DNA of 64,000 bases from Crenobacter caeni (GCF_010435965.1 NZ_JAAGAA010000004.1:62001-126000), one strand, 5' to 3'; counted from the first letter of the stretch, positions 22,661-32,581 are shown. Numbers and translations are program-made. The notes: a model not told the origin generated them from the sequence alone.

Positions 22661-24931
22661 ATGGCCGAACAGCCAAGGAATGTTGCCGGGGTGCACGACT
22701 ATGCGGGGCCGGCCGGTGGCTGGGGGGCGCTCAAGGCGGTGGCCATCGCGGTGCGAGAGCAGATGGACACGGTCGAGGCGTCCGCCACCCTGCTCAGGAC
22801 CAACCAGCCGCAGGGCTTTGACTGCCCGGGCTGCGCGTGGCCGGACAAGCACCACGCCTCGACCTTCCAGTTTTGCGAGAACGGCGCCAAGGCGGTGACC
22901 TGGGAGGCAACGCAGCATCGGGCGACGCCAGCGTTGTTCGCTACGCACCGTGTGTCCGAACTGCTGCAACTGAGCGACCACGAACTGGAAAACTTCGGCC
23001 GCCTGACCGAGCCGATGCTGTACGACAAGGCGAGCGACAGCTACCAGCCTCTGTCCTGGGACGCCGCCTTTGAGCGCATCGGCGCCGTCCTGGCTACGCT
23101 GCCGCCGCAGCAGGTCGACTTCTACACCTCGGGCCGCGCCTCGAACGAGGCGGCCTTCCTCTACCAGCTGTTTGCCCGCATGTACGGCAGCAACAACTTT
23201 CCCGATTGCTCGAACCTCTGTCACGAGCCGACCAGCGTCGGCCTGCCGCGATCGATCGGCATGGGCAAGGGTTCGGTGTCGCTGGACGACTTCGACCAGT
23301 GCGAGCTGATCATTTGTATCGGCCACAACCCGGGCACCAACCACCCGCGGATGATGGGCGTGCTGCACGACGCGGCACGGCGTGGGGTGCCGATTGTCGT
23401 GTTCAACCCGATGAGGGAGCGGGCGCTGGAGCGCTTTGCCGACCCGCAGGACCCGGTGGAGATGGCGACGTACGGCGCGACGGCGATCGCGTCCAACTAC
23501 CTGCAGGTGAAGGCGGGCGGCGACGCCGCCGCGATCAAGGGCGTGATGAAGGCCTTGCTCGAGTTGGAAGCGCGGCAAGGCGGCGTGCTTGACCACGACT
23601 TCATCGCCGAGCACACCGCGGGCTTCGCGCCGCTGCAGGCCGACCTCGCGGCCACCGCCTGGCAAGACATCGAGTCGGCCAGCGGCCTGAGCCGGACTAG
23701 CCTGGAAGAAGTCGCCCGCCTGTACGCCAACTCCGGCGCGACCATCATCAGCTACGGCATGGGCATCACCCAGCACCGGCGCGGCACTGCCAACGTGAGG
23801 TTGCTGTGCGACCTGCTCTTGCTCAAGGGCAACCTCGGCAAGCCTGGCGCCGGCATCTGCCCGCTACGCGGCCATTCCAATGTGCAGGGCAACCGGACGG
23901 TCGGCATCACCGAGAAACCGTCGCCGGCGTTCCTGGACAGTCTCGCCGCCACCTTCGGCTTCGCGCCGCCGCGCTGGGCGGGGCGCGACGCCGTGCGTGC
24001 CATGCAGGCCATCGTCAGCGGCGAGTGCCGGGCGCTGCTGTGCCTGGGCGGCAACCTGGCGGTCGCCTTGCCCGACCCGGGACAGTGCTTCCCGGCGATG
24101 GCGTCGCTGGAGCTGGCCGTGCACGTCGCGACCAAGCTCAACCGCTCGCACCTATTGGTCGCACAGACGACGCTGCTGTTGCCCTGCCTGGGTCGCACCG
24201 AGGCCGACCTGCAGGCCAGCGGCGTGCAGGCGGTCACCGTGGAAGACTCGATGTCGATGGTGCACGCGTCGGTCGGCAAGCTGCCGCCGGCGTCCATGCA
24301 CCTGAAGTCCGAGGTCTCTATCGTCGCCGGCATCGCGCGGGCGACTCTGCCGGACAGCGGCGTCGACTGGGACGCGCTGAGTGCCGACTACGACCGGATC
24401 CGGGCGCTGATCGAACGGGTGATCCCCGGCTTCGATGACTACAACGCGCGCATCCGGGTGCCCGGCGGCTTCCGGCTGCCGCTGCCGGCTACCGAGCGCG
24501 TCTGGAATACCCCGTCGGGCAAGGCCGAGTTCTATGTCTTTGACGGGCTGGACGAAGACCTGCAGCAGGGTGACGCGTTCCGGCTGGTGACCGTGCGCAG
24601 CCACGACCAGTACAACACGACCATCTACGCCTACGACGACCGCTACCGCGGGGTGTTCGGCCGGCGCGACGTGCTGTTCATGCATCCGGATGACCTGACG
24701 GCACTGGGGCTGGCGCACGGCGACAAGGTCGACGTCGAGCTGGCGGCGGAGGGGGATGTACGGCGCTACCCTGGGCTGACCGCCGTCGCCCACGCCATCG
24801 CCCGCGGCACCGTCGCCGCCTACTACCCGGAGGCCAACTGCCTGATCCCGCTCGACCATATCGACGCCGAGAGCGGGACGCCGGGCTACAAGTCGGTGCC
24901 GGTCAGCATCCGCAAGAGCGCCGGTGCGTAA
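22661..24931 (+). CDS. FdhF/YdeP-type molybdopterin oxidoreductase
   Basis: A 756-residue molybdoenzyme alpha subunit of the YdeP group. DCPGCAWPD near residue 52 replaces the four-Cys iron-sulphur motif of canonical formate dehydrogenases, and SNLCHEPTSVGL (about residue 187) lies where FdhF has selenocysteine/Cys. Molybdopterin-binding segments GHNPGTNHPRMM and GITQHRRGTANVR are visible; the C-terminal MopB domain starts near 630. In E. coli YdeP is associated with acid resistance, but its substrate is not known. No FdhD or other subunit genes are adjacent. Start at 22661 has GGAGGG upstream. Confidence 0.87.
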   Translation: MAEQPRNVAGVHDYAGPAGGWGALKAVAIAVREQMDTVEASATLLRTNQPQGFDCPGCAWPDKHHASTFQFCENGAKAVTWEATQHRATPALFATHRVSELLQLSDHELENFGRLTEPMLYDKASDSYQPLSWDAAFERIGAVLATLPPQQVDFYTSGRASNEAAFLYQLFARMYGSNNFPDCSNLCHEPTSVGLPRSIGMGKGSVSLDDFDQCELIICIGHNPGTNHPRMMGVLHDAARRGVPIVVFNPMRERALERFADPQDPVEMATYGATAIASNYLQVKAGGDAAAIKGVMKALLELEARQGGVLDHDFIAEHTAGFAPLQADLAATAWQDIESASGLSRTSLEEVARLYANSGATIISYGMGITQHRRGTANVRLLCDLLLLKGNLGKPGAGICPLRGHSNVQGNRTVGITEKPSPAFLDSLAATFGFAPPRWAGRDAVRAMQAIVSGECRALLCLGGNLAVALPDPGQCFPAMASLELAVHVATKLNRSHLLVAQTTLLLPCLGRTEADLQASGVQAVTVEDSMSMVHASVGKLPPASMHLKSEVSIVAGIARATLPDSGVDWDALSADYDRIRALIERVIPGFDDYNARIRVPGGFRLPLPATERVWNTPSGKAEFYVFDGLDEDLQQGDAFRLVTVRSHDQYNTTIYAYDDRYRGVFGRRDVLFMHPDDLTALGLAHGDKVDVELAAEGDVRRYPGLTAVAHAIARGTVAAYYPEANCLIPLDHIDAESGTPGYKSVPVSIRKSAGA

Positions 24932-25084
24932 GCCTGCTCCTCGGCGATTTGTGTCGATGCGGGAAGACCCATGAGGTAGCAACGGCCTTGCAACGGTTCG
25001 CTTGTGCGCGGGAAGCGTCATCAACGCACGTCATGAGCGGCACCTAAACTAGGTAAACGGTCAACCCCTCCACGGCGCGTCCAA

Positions 25085-26551
25085 ATGCATACAAAACACC
25101 AACGTTCGGATCTGGTGCGCCTCTCTGTCGCAGCCATGCTGGAGCATGGCCTGCAACCCGAATTCAGTGATGCGGCCCAGCGGGAACTCTCCGCCATCTG
25201 GCAACCTGCACATGAGGCCGACACCGACATCCGTGACTTGATCGGGCTGCTCTGGTGTTCGATCGATAACGATGACTCGCGCGATCTGGATCAGCTCACC
25301 GTCTGCAAGAAGCTGAAGGACGGCGCTGTTCGCATGCTGGTGGCTATCGCCGACGTGGATGCGCTAGTCAAGCAGGGGTCAGCCATCGACGAGGCCGCGC
25401 GGATCAATACCACCACGGTCTATACCTCGGCGCGCATCTTCCCGATGCTGCCTGAGCTGTTATCCACCAACCTGACCTCGCTGAACCCGGGCGAAGAGCG
25501 GCTGGCGGTGGTGACCGAGATGACCTTCGATGCGCAGGCGGTTCTGACCCGGTCATCCGTCTACCGGGCGCGGGTGCGCAACCAGGCCCAGCTCGCCTAC
25601 GACGCGGTCAGCGCCTGGCTGGACGGAACGGGTGCGCTGCCGCCGGCGGCTGCGGCTGTGCCGGGCATGGCGGAGCAGTTGCGTGTGCAGGATGCCCTGG
25701 CGCAGCGGCTGCGGCAGCGTCGTCATGCCGAAGGTTCGCTGGAGCTTGAAACCTTCGAGCCCCGGGCCGTGTTTGACGGGGAGCAGGTGGTCGACATCCG
25801 GCAGCAGGCGCATAACCGCGCGCGCCAGCTGATCGAGGAGATCATGATCGCCACGAACCACTGCACCGCACGCTATCTTGCCGAACGCGGTTGCCCTTCG
25901 CTGCGGCGGGTGGTGCGCTCTCCCGAACGTTGGTTGCGGATCGTGGCGGTCGCGGCAGAGTACGGCGAGCAGTTGCCTGCCGAGCCGGACTCCAGGGCGC
26001 TCGAGGCCTTTCTGGCCCGGCAGCATCGGGCCGATCCATTGCGCTTCCCCGACCTCTCGCTGGTCATCGTGAAGCTGATGGGGTCCGGCGAGTATGTGGT
26101 AGAGCGGCCGGGTGACATGCCCATCGGCCATTTCGGCCTGGCAGTGCGGGACTACACCCACTCGACGGCACCCAACCGCCGCTATCCGGACCTGATCACT
26201 TCCCGTCTGCTCAAGGCCACCATGGCCAGCAAGCCAGCCCCGTATACGGCTGGCGAGTTGTATGTGCTGGCAGAACACTGCACCCGGCAGGAAGATGCCG
26301 TGCAGAAAGTTGAACGTCGCATGCGAAAATCGGAGGCCGCGCTGGTGCTGGAGTCCAGGGTGGGTGAAACCTTTGATGCGATCGTGACCGGCAGCAATAG
26401 CAGCGGCGTCTGGGTCAGGGCGATCGCTCCGCCGGTTGAGGGCAAGCTGCTGTACGGCTTCGAAGATCGGCGCGTTGGCGATAAATTGCGCGTCAGGCTA
26501 ATTTCCACCAATGTTGAACTCGGGTTTATCGACTTCGAGGCCATGGAGTGA
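25085..26551 (+). CDS. RNB-domain ribonuclease (RNase II/R family)
   Basis: A 488-residue exoribonuclease with the catalytic RNB domain (about residues 45-380). The active-site acidic cluster is seen in SIDNDDSRDLDQL (about 61-73) and VAIADVDALV. The sequence YTHSTAPNRRYPDL near residue 358 is the conserved RNB end signature. It lacks the N-terminal cold-shock domains of full-length RNase II/R and has only a short beta-rich, S1-like C-terminus, as in the shorter stand-alone members. Convergent with the aconitase gene (8-bp gap). Confidence 0.88.
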   Translation: MHTKHQRSDLVRLSVAAMLEHGLQPEFSDAAQRELSAIWQPAHEADTDIRDLIGLLWCSIDNDDSRDLDQLTVCKKLKDGAVRMLVAIADVDALVKQGSAIDEAARINTTTVYTSARIFPMLPELLSTNLTSLNPGEERLAVVTEMTFDAQAVLTRSSVYRARVRNQAQLAYDAVSAWLDGTGALPPAAAAVPGMAEQLRVQDALAQRLRQRRHAEGSLELETFEPRAVFDGEQVVDIRQQAHNRARQLIEEIMIATNHCTARYLAERGCPSLRRVVRSPERWLRIVAVAAEYGEQLPAEPDSRALEAFLARQHRADPLRFPDLSLVIVKLMGSGEYVVERPGDMPIGHFGLAVRDYTHSTAPNRRYPDLITSRLLKATMASKPAPYTAGELYVLAEHCTRQEDAVQKVERRMRKSEAALVLESRVGETFDAIVTGSNSSGVWVRAIAPPVEGKLLYGFEDRRVGDKLRVRLISTNVELGFIDFEAME

Positions 26552-26559
26552 TGACCCGT

Positions 26560-29253
26560 CTAGCCGGATGCTCCGGCTAAGTGCTCAAAAATGAAGTTCA
26601 GCACGCCACCGCAGCGGTAATACTCGACCTCCATGAGGGTATCCAGGCGTGTGCGCAGGGTGATTTCCCGGCACTCGCCTGACGGATAGTGCACCCGCGC
26701 GGACAGTAGCTGCTGCGGTACCAGCTTGCCATCCAGCCCCAGGATGTCGAACCTCTCTTCTCCGCTAAGCGCCAGGGTCTTGCGGTTTTCGCCCGGCAAG
26801 AATTCCAGCGGCAACACCCCCATCCCCACTAGGTTGGAGCGGTGGATGCGCTCGAAGCTCTCGGCGATCACGGCCCTCACACCCAGCAGCAACGTCCCTT
26901 TGGCTGCCCAGTCGCGGCTCGAACCGGTGCCGTATTCCTTGCCGGCGACCACCATCGTGCCGACACCGGCCGCCTGGTACGCCATCGCCGCATCGTAGAT
27001 GAAGACGGGGGATGCCGTCTGGCCTGCGCTGTTGGTGTGCAGCACGGTATAACCGCCTTCAAGGCTGGGCGTCATCTCGTTGCGCAGGCGGATATTGCCG
27101 AAGGTGCCGCGCATCACCACTTCGTGGTTGCCGCGCCGGGCGCCGTAGGAATTGAAGTCGGCGTCCAGTACCCCCTGGCTGCGCAGGTAGCGGGCGGCCG
27201 GGCTGTCCGGCGGGATCTGCCCGGCAGGCGAGATATGGTCGGTGGTGACCGAGTCGCCCAGCAGCGCGAGAATGGGCGCACCGACGATGTCGCCCGTGTT
27301 GCCGCGCCATCGTGCCTCGAAAAAGGGCGGCAGGCGGATGTAGGTCGAGTCGGGCGAGAACGCGTAGTTCCCGCCGGCGTCGGACTTGATCGACTGCCAC
27401 GCCGCGTCGCCGTCGAACACGGTACGGTAGCGCTCGGTGAACATGTGCCGGCCGATGGCGTGCACCCAGTGCGCGACCTCCTCGTCAGCGGGCCACAGCT
27501 CCTTGAGGTAGACGGGGAGACCCGCGCTGTCGAGCCCGAGCGGCTCTCGGCTCAGGTCGATGCGGGTGGTGCCGGCCAGCGCGTAGGCGACCACCAGCGG
27601 GGGGGACGCCAGCCAGTTGGCCTTCACCTGCGGGTGGATGCGCCCCTCGAAGTTGCGGTTGCCGGAGAGCACCGCGCTCACCACCAGCTGGTGGCGGCTG
27701 ACGGCCTGTTCGACCGCCTCGGGCAGCGGCCCGGAGTTGCCGATGCACGTCGTGCAGCCGTAACCCACCAGATTGAAGCCCAGCGCGTCAAGGCACGCTT
27801 GCAGGCCCGATAGCGCGAGGTAGTCGCTGACCACGCGCGAGCCGGGTGCCAGCGACGACTTGACCCAGGGCTTGCGCTGCAGGCCGCGCGCGAGCGCATT
27901 GCGGGCGAGCAGGCCGGCGCCGATCATGACCGCCGGGTTCGACGTGTTGGTGCAGGACGTGATGGCGGCGATCACCACGTCGCCGTGGTGCAGGCTGTCA
28001 TCGCCCCCGGGCAGCGCGAACGCCGTGTCCAGTTCGGCCGCCTTGCCGTTTTGCGTGATCACGGCTTCGGTCGCTTCGCGCAAAGCGGGCAGCGGCACGC
28101 GGTCTTGCGGGCGGCGCGGCCCTGCAAGGCAAGGTTGTACCGAGGAGAGGTCGAGCGACAGGGTCGCGGCGTAATCGGGCGCGGCACTCTGCGCGTCGCG
28201 CCACAGGCCCTGCGCGCGGCAATACGCTTCGACCAGGGCGCAGGTATCCGCGTCGCGACCGGTCACCGCCAGGTAGCGGATCGTCTGTGCGTCGACCGGG
28301 AAAAAGCCGCAGGTCGCGCCGTATTCTGGCGCCATATTGGAGAGGGTGGCTCGCTCGGGCAGCGGCAGGTGGTCGAGCCCGTCGCCGAAAAATTCGACGA
28401 ATTTGCCGACCACCCCGAACGCACGCAGCATCTGCACCACCTGCAGCACCAGGTCGGTCGCGGTGATGCCGGGCTCAAGCGCCCCGGTCAGCTCGAAGCC
28501 GACGACCTCCGGAGTCAGCATCGGCACCGGTTGCCCGAGCATGGCCGCTTCCGCTTCGATCCCGCCGACGCCCCAGCCGAGCACACCCAAAGCGTTGATC
28601 ATGGTGGTGTGGCTGTCGGTGCCGACCAGGGTGTCGGGAAACGCGAGCGGCCCGTCTTTTCCGGGCTGCTGCCAAACCACCTTCGCCAGGTACTCGAGGT
28701 TCACTTGATGGCAAATGCCGGTGCCCGGCGGCACCACCCGGAAGTTGTCGAAGGCGCCCTGCGCCCACTTTAGAAAGCGGTAGCGCTCGTGGTTGCGCTG
28801 CATTTCCAGGCGCACGTTGATGTCGAAGGCGGCGGGGCTGCCGAAGCTGTCGACGTTGACCGAGTGGTCGATCACTAGGTCGACCGGTGTCAGGGGGTTG
28901 ACCCTGAACGGGTCGGCGCCGCGGCCGGCCAGCGCGTCGCGCATCGCGGCGAGGTCCGCCACCGCCGGCACGCCGGTGAAGTCCTGCATCAGCACCCGCG
29001 CCGGGTGGAACAGGATTTCCTGCTCGACAGCCTTGCCTTGGCTGCCGGCCAGCGCCTCGATGTGGTGGCGAGTGACGCTTATCCCGTCCTCGTGGCGCAG
29101 CAGGTTCTCCATGAGGATGCGGGTGCTCACCGGCAGGCGGCGTACCGCCGCGCATCCTGCAAGCTCGCCGCCTTGCAAGGCGTAGTAGCGGTAGGTCTTG
29201 CCGTTGACCTCAAGCGTGGACAGCGTGTTGAACGAGTTGGTCGGGGTGTGCAT
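26560..29253 (-). CDS. acnA: Aconitate hydratase A
   Basis: An 897-residue aconitase/IRP-type enzyme that interconverts citrate and isocitrate. The [4Fe-4S] ligands are in ITSCTNTSNPAVMIGAG (about residue 435) and YGCTTCIGNSGPL (about 502, two Cys). The N-terminal HQVNLEYL and GTDSHTTMINALGVLGWGVG segments and the C-terminal swivel domain (DSVTTDHISPAG, GSSRDWAAKG) are complete. A start at 29253 (MHTPTNSF) is preferred because it aligns with AcnA and has GTGAGG upstream; 29283 would add ten residues. It stands alone here; no prpC or prpF genes are near, so AcnA rather than AcnD. Confidence 0.93.
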   Translation of the reverse strand: MHTPTNSFNTLSTLEVNGKTYRYYALQGGELAGCAAVRRLPVSTRILMENLLRHEDGISVTRHHIEALAGSQGKAVEQEILFHPARVLMQDFTGVPAVADLAAMRDALAGRGADPFRVNPLTPVDLVIDHSVNVDSFGSPAAFDINVRLEMQRNHERYRFLKWAQGAFDNFRVVPPGTGICHQVNLEYLAKVVWQQPGKDGPLAFPDTLVGTDSHTTMINALGVLGWGVGGIEAEAAMLGQPVPMLTPEVVGFELTGALEPGITATDLVLQVVQMLRAFGVVGKFVEFFGDGLDHLPLPERATLSNMAPEYGATCGFFPVDAQTIRYLAVTGRDADTCALVEAYCRAQGLWRDAQSAAPDYAATLSLDLSSVQPCLAGPRRPQDRVPLPALREATEAVITQNGKAAELDTAFALPGGDDSLHHGDVVIAAITSCTNTSNPAVMIGAGLLARNALARGLQRKPWVKSSLAPGSRVVSDYLALSGLQACLDALGFNLVGYGCTTCIGNSGPLPEAVEQAVSRHQLVVSAVLSGNRNFEGRIHPQVKANWLASPPLVVAYALAGTTRIDLSREPLGLDSAGLPVYLKELWPADEEVAHWVHAIGRHMFTERYRTVFDGDAAWQSIKSDAGGNYAFSPDSTYIRLPPFFEARWRGNTGDIVGAPILALLGDSVTTDHISPAGQIPPDSPAARYLRSQGVLDADFNSYGARRGNHEVVMRGTFGNIRLRNEMTPSLEGGYTVLHTNSAGQTASPVFIYDAAMAYQAAGVGTMVVAGKEYGTGSSRDWAAKGTLLLGVRAVIAESFERIHRSNLVGMGVLPLEFLPGENRKTLALSGEERFDILGLDGKLVPQQLLSARVHYPSGECREITLRTRLDTLMEVEYYRCGGVLNFIFEHLAGASG

Positions 29254-29426
29254 GGCTTGCCTCACTGACGCGGTGGTGGTCATCCCCGTCCGGTATAGCT
29301 GGCGGCGCGTGGCGCGGCGGGGTGGCCGGGTTCAGGGCAGCGGCAGGTTGACTACTCCTGCGATGCGATCAGGCCTGTGCACGGCAAACATGCGCTTGCC
29401 CCGCTTGTCGCGCCCCCCTTGCTTGA

Positions 29427-29586
29427 TCAGTGGGCGAGCCGCAAGGGGAAATCCGCCTCGGCCAGCAAGGTACGGGTGGCCGAGTAGAACAAGCGGTCGC
29501 GCCAGCTGTTGCGGCCGAATGCCCCCATGGCCAGCGCGCGTGCGCCGTGTGCGGCAGACTTCGCGAGCAAGACCTCTGATGCCTGC
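29427..29586 (-). pseudogene. C-terminal remnant of a universal stress protein
   Basis: On the minus strand between serA and acnA the frame reads EVLLAKSAAHGARALAMGAF, GRNSWRDRLFYSATRTLL, and ends FPLRLAH before a TGA at 29429-29427. This is the last third of a UspA domain, including the G-x-F/Y-G-x9-G-x-S/T-like nucleotide-binding motif. No start codon or N-terminal part is present, and it begins abruptly at the serA stop codon, so it is a decayed duplicate or deletion scar. Confidence 0.65.
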
Positions 29587-30816
29587 TCAGTACAGCACGC
29601 GGCAGCGCAAGGTGCCCTCCACCCGTGACAGCGCGGCGAGCGCGTCCTGGCTTGCCGCGCTGTCGGTCTCGACCACCACGTAGCCGATGTCGGCGTCGGT
29701 CTGCAGGTGTTGGGCGGCGATGTTGGCGCCCGCGCGGGCCAGTGCCTCGTTCACATGCGCGAGCACGCCGGGCCGGTTGTGGTGGATGTGCAGCAGCCGG
29801 CACTTGCCGGCGTGGGCAGGCAGCGACACCTCCGGGAAGTTGACGGCGGAGAGCGTCGAGCCGTTGTCGCTGTAACGGATCAGCTTGGCCGCGACTTCAT
29901 GGCCGATGTTCGCTTGCGCTTCCTGGGTGCTGCCGCCGATATGCGGGGTCAGCATCACATTGTCGAAGGCCGTCAGCGCCGAGACGAAGGGCTCTGCGTT
30001 GTGTTCGGGCTCGTGCGGGAAGACGTCGACGGCGGCACCGGAGAGCTTGCCGCGCGAGAGCGCGTCGGCGAGCGCTTCGATGTCGATCACGTTGCCGCGC
30101 GAGGCGTTGATCAGGCGCACGCCGTCTTTCATCATGGCAAGCTCGCCCGCGCCGATCATGCCTTGCGTCTGAGGGGTTTGCGGGACGTGCAGCGTGATGG
30201 TGTCTGCCTTGGCGCACAGTTCGGCGAAGGCGACCTGACGTGCGTTGCCCAGCGGCAGCTTGTTCTCGATGTCGCAAAACAGCACCTGCATGCCCAGCGC
30301 CTCGGCCAGCACGCCAACCTGGGTGCCGATGTTGCCGTAGCCGACGATGCCCAGCGTCTTGCCGCGCACCTCAAAGCTGTTGGCGGCGGATTTGTCCCAG
30401 CCGCCGCGGTGCAGCAACGCGTTCTTGGCCGGGATGTTGCGCATCAACAGGATGGTTTGGGCGATCACCAGCTCGGCCACCGAGCGCGTGTTGGAGAACG
30501 GCGCGTTGAAGACAGGTACGCCGCGGCGCTTGGCCGCGGCCAGGTCGACCTGGTTGGTGCCGATGCAGAAGCAGCCGACGGCGATCAGCTTCTGCGCGGC
30601 GGCAAGTGCTGCTTCGTCCAGCTGGCTGCGCGAGCGGATGCCCACCAGGTGCGCGTCGCTGATCTTCGCGGCGAGCTCGGCCGGCGGCAACGCCTTGTCG
30701 TAGCGTTCGATGCGGGTGTATCCGGCGGCGGTAAACGCGTCGACCGCGCTTTGGTGTATGCCTTCGAGCAACAGAACCTTGATGCGGTCGCGCGGCAGGG
30801 AAAGGGCTTGAGTCAT
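29587..30816 (-). CDS. serA: D-3-phosphoglycerate dehydrogenase
   Basis: A 409-residue SerA of the E. coli-like type, first enzyme of serine synthesis. NAD-binding motif GKTLGIVGYGNIGTQVGVLA is at about residues 150-169; catalytic Arg in INASRGNVID, Glu in DVFPHEPE and His in TPHIGGSTQEAQ follow in order. A C-terminal ACT domain (about 340-409, KCRLLHIHHNRPGVLAHVN) gives serine feedback. E. coli-type SerA also reduces 2-oxoglutarate to D-2-hydroxyglutarate. It is divergent from a gene for a D-2-hydroxyglutarate dehydrogenase-like flavoprotein, which would recycle that product. Confidence 0.95.
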   Translation of the reverse strand: MTQALSLPRDRIKVLLLEGIHQSAVDAFTAAGYTRIERYDKALPPAELAAKISDAHLVGIRSRSQLDEAALAAAQKLIAVGCFCIGTNQVDLAAAKRRGVPVFNAPFSNTRSVAELVIAQTILLMRNIPAKNALLHRGGWDKSAANSFEVRGKTLGIVGYGNIGTQVGVLAEALGMQVLFCDIENKLPLGNARQVAFAELCAKADTITLHVPQTPQTQGMIGAGELAMMKDGVRLINASRGNVIDIEALADALSRGKLSGAAVDVFPHEPEHNAEPFVSALTAFDNVMLTPHIGGSTQEAQANIGHEVAAKLIRYSDNGSTLSAVNFPEVSLPAHAGKCRLLHIHHNRPGVLAHVNEALARAGANIAAQHLQTDADIGYVVVETDSAASQDALAALSRVEGTLRCRVLY

Positions 30817-30896
30817 GGCATGCCTTTGTTGAGTAAATTACTCGGGTTTTGGTATTATGCGATGTGCTCATGACGTTTGAAAAGAGGGAGAAAGCC

Positions 30897-32282
30897 ATGT
30901 CGACCATGCCACCTTTGCCGGCCCTGCTTGCCGATGCACCGGCGCTGCGTATCGTCACCGACGACGCGAGCCGCGCCAAGTACGGGTTGGACTGGACCCG
31001 CTACTGGCAGCCGGATACCCCCGCCGTGCTCTTCCCGACCACGGTGGACGAGGTGGTCGCCATTGTGCGCTGGGCGCGGCGGCACAAGGTCGCGCTGGTG
31101 CCGTCCGGCGGGCGCACCGGCCTCTCCGGCGGCGCGGTGGCGGCCGGCGGCGAGGTGGTGGTGTCTTTCGAGCGGATGAACAGGATAGGGCGCTTTGACG
31201 CGCTGGACGGCATCGTCGAGGTCGAACCCGGCGTCGTCACCCGCACCCTGCAGGCTTTCGCCCGCGAGCACGGCATGCATTACCCGGTCGACTTCGCGTC
31301 CAGTGGTTCCAGCCAGATCGGCGGCAATATCGCGACCAACGCGGGGGGCATCAAGGTGCTGCGCTACGGCATGACCCGCGACTGGGTCGCCGGCCTGACG
31401 GTGGTGACCGGCGCCGGCGAAGTGCTGGAACTAAACCGCGGGCTGGTGAAGAACAACACTGGCTACGACTTGCGCCACCTGTTCGTCGGCTCGGAAGGCA
31501 CGCTGGGCTTCATCGTCGGCGCGTCGATCAGGCTGACGCAGGCCCCGCCCGAGACGGCCGTCATGGTGCTCGCCTTGCCCGACCTCTCGTGCGTGATGCG
31601 GGTGTTCGACGCGTTCAGGCGCGCGCTGACCCTGCATGCGTTCGAATTCTTTTCCGACAAGGCGCTTAAGCACGTGCTCGCACGCGGCGCGGTACGCCCG
31701 TTCGAATCTGCGGCGCCATATTACGTGCTGCTCGAGTACGTGCGCCCGGCAGGCGGCGCCGAGCCGGACCTTGTCGTGTTCGGCCACTGCGCGGAGCAGG
31801 GCTGGGTGGTCGACGGCGTGGTATCGCAAAGCGACGCGCATGCGCGAGCCTTGTGGCGCTTGCGCGAAGACATCAGCGAGGCGATCACGCCGCACACCCC
31901 GTACAAGAACGACATCGCGCTGCGTATTTCAGAGGTAGACCCCTTCGTCGCCCGCCTCGACGCCTTGCTCGGTGAGGCCTATCCGGACTTCGAGGTGGTC
32001 TGGTTCGGCCACATCGGCGACGGCAACCTGCACATCAACGTGCTGCGTCCGTCAGGCATGGATCTGGCGGCGTTCCGCCAGGCATGCGAACACGTCAACG
32101 AGGCGGTGTTTGAGCTGGTGCGCGAGGCGGGCGGCAGCGTGTCGGCCGAGCACGGGGTCGGGCTCTTCAAGCGCGACTACCTGTCGTATACGTGCAGCCC
32201 CGAAGAAATCGCCCTGATGCGCGGGATCAAGCAACTGTTCGACCCGGACGGGGTGATGAACCCGGGTAAGCTGCTGGCTTGA
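30897..32282 (+). CDS. FAD-linked oxidase, probable D-2-hydroxyglutarate dehydrogenase
   Basis: A 461-residue VAO/PCMH flavoprotein of the GlcD/D-LDH/D2HGDH group. FAD-binding segment VALVPSGGRTGLSGGAV is near residue 70 and GSSQIGGNIATNAGG near 140; the C-terminal FAD-oxidase domain ends with SAEHGVGLFKRDY and the HIGDGNLHINV metal/substrate motif. Being divergent from serA across 80 bp, it fits the reported coupling of D-2-hydroxyglutarate dehydrogenase to SerA-driven serine synthesis. Glycolate or D-lactate oxidation is the alternative; no glcE/glcF is present. Start at 30897 has AGAGGGAG upstream. Confidence 0.88.
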   Translation: MSTMPPLPALLADAPALRIVTDDASRAKYGLDWTRYWQPDTPAVLFPTTVDEVVAIVRWARRHKVALVPSGGRTGLSGGAVAAGGEVVVSFERMNRIGRFDALDGIVEVEPGVVTRTLQAFAREHGMHYPVDFASSGSSQIGGNIATNAGGIKVLRYGMTRDWVAGLTVVTGAGEVLELNRGLVKNNTGYDLRHLFVGSEGTLGFIVGASIRLTQAPPETAVMVLALPDLSCVMRVFDAFRRALTLHAFEFFSDKALKHVLARGAVRPFESAAPYYVLLEYVRPAGGAEPDLVVFGHCAEQGWVVDGVVSQSDAHARALWRLREDISEAITPHTPYKNDIALRISEVDPFVARLDALLGEAYPDFEVVWFGHIGDGNLHINVLRPSGMDLAAFRQACEHVNEAVFELVREAGGSVSAEHGVGLFKRDYLSYTCSPEEIALMRGIKQLFDPDGVMNPGKLLA

Positions 32283-32402
32283 TACGCATGTCAAATGCGG
32301 GCGTCCGGCCATCGGGTCCTTTGGGTTGAGCCCGAGGTGGAACGAGGTGGGTCGGTCTGAAATGGCATACTGGATGGCATGCTGGCCAGACCATTCAACA
32401 AA

Positions 32403-32426
32403 AAAGCCCTGAATGATCAGGGCTTT
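32403..32426 (-). terminator. Rho-independent terminator of tRNA-Ser
   Basis: On the minus strand a 10-bp stem AAAGCCCTGA / TCAGGGCTTT with a 4-nt loop is followed by more T residues (complement of 32398-32402). It lies 13 bp after the CCA end of the tRNA. Confidence 0.85.
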
Positions 32427-32438
32427 GATGTTTGTTCC

Positions 32439-32528
32439 TGGCGGAAGCGGTGAGATTCGAACTCACGGAGGGCGTGAACCCTCGTCGGTTTTCAAGACCG
32501 GTGCATTAAACCACTCTGCCACGCTTCC
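32439..32528 (-). tRNA. tRNA-Ser (anticodon UGA)
   Basis: The 90-nt gene folds as a class II tRNA: acceptor stem GGAAGCG/CGCTTCC, discriminator G, an encoded CCA, a long variable arm, T-loop GTTCGAATC and an anticodon loop CTTGAAA, which gives UGA and serine. It lies alone between the FAD oxidase gene and recN, and is followed by its own terminator. Confidence 0.97.
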
Positions 32529-32581
32529 GTTCCGGATGAGGGCGCCATGATAGCGAAATGGCGCCGCTTTGCCTAGCCTGC

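Noticed and set aside
26560-29253. AcnD (2-methylcitrate dehydratase)
   Set aside because: No prpB, prpC or prpF nearby; sequence motifs read as AcnA.
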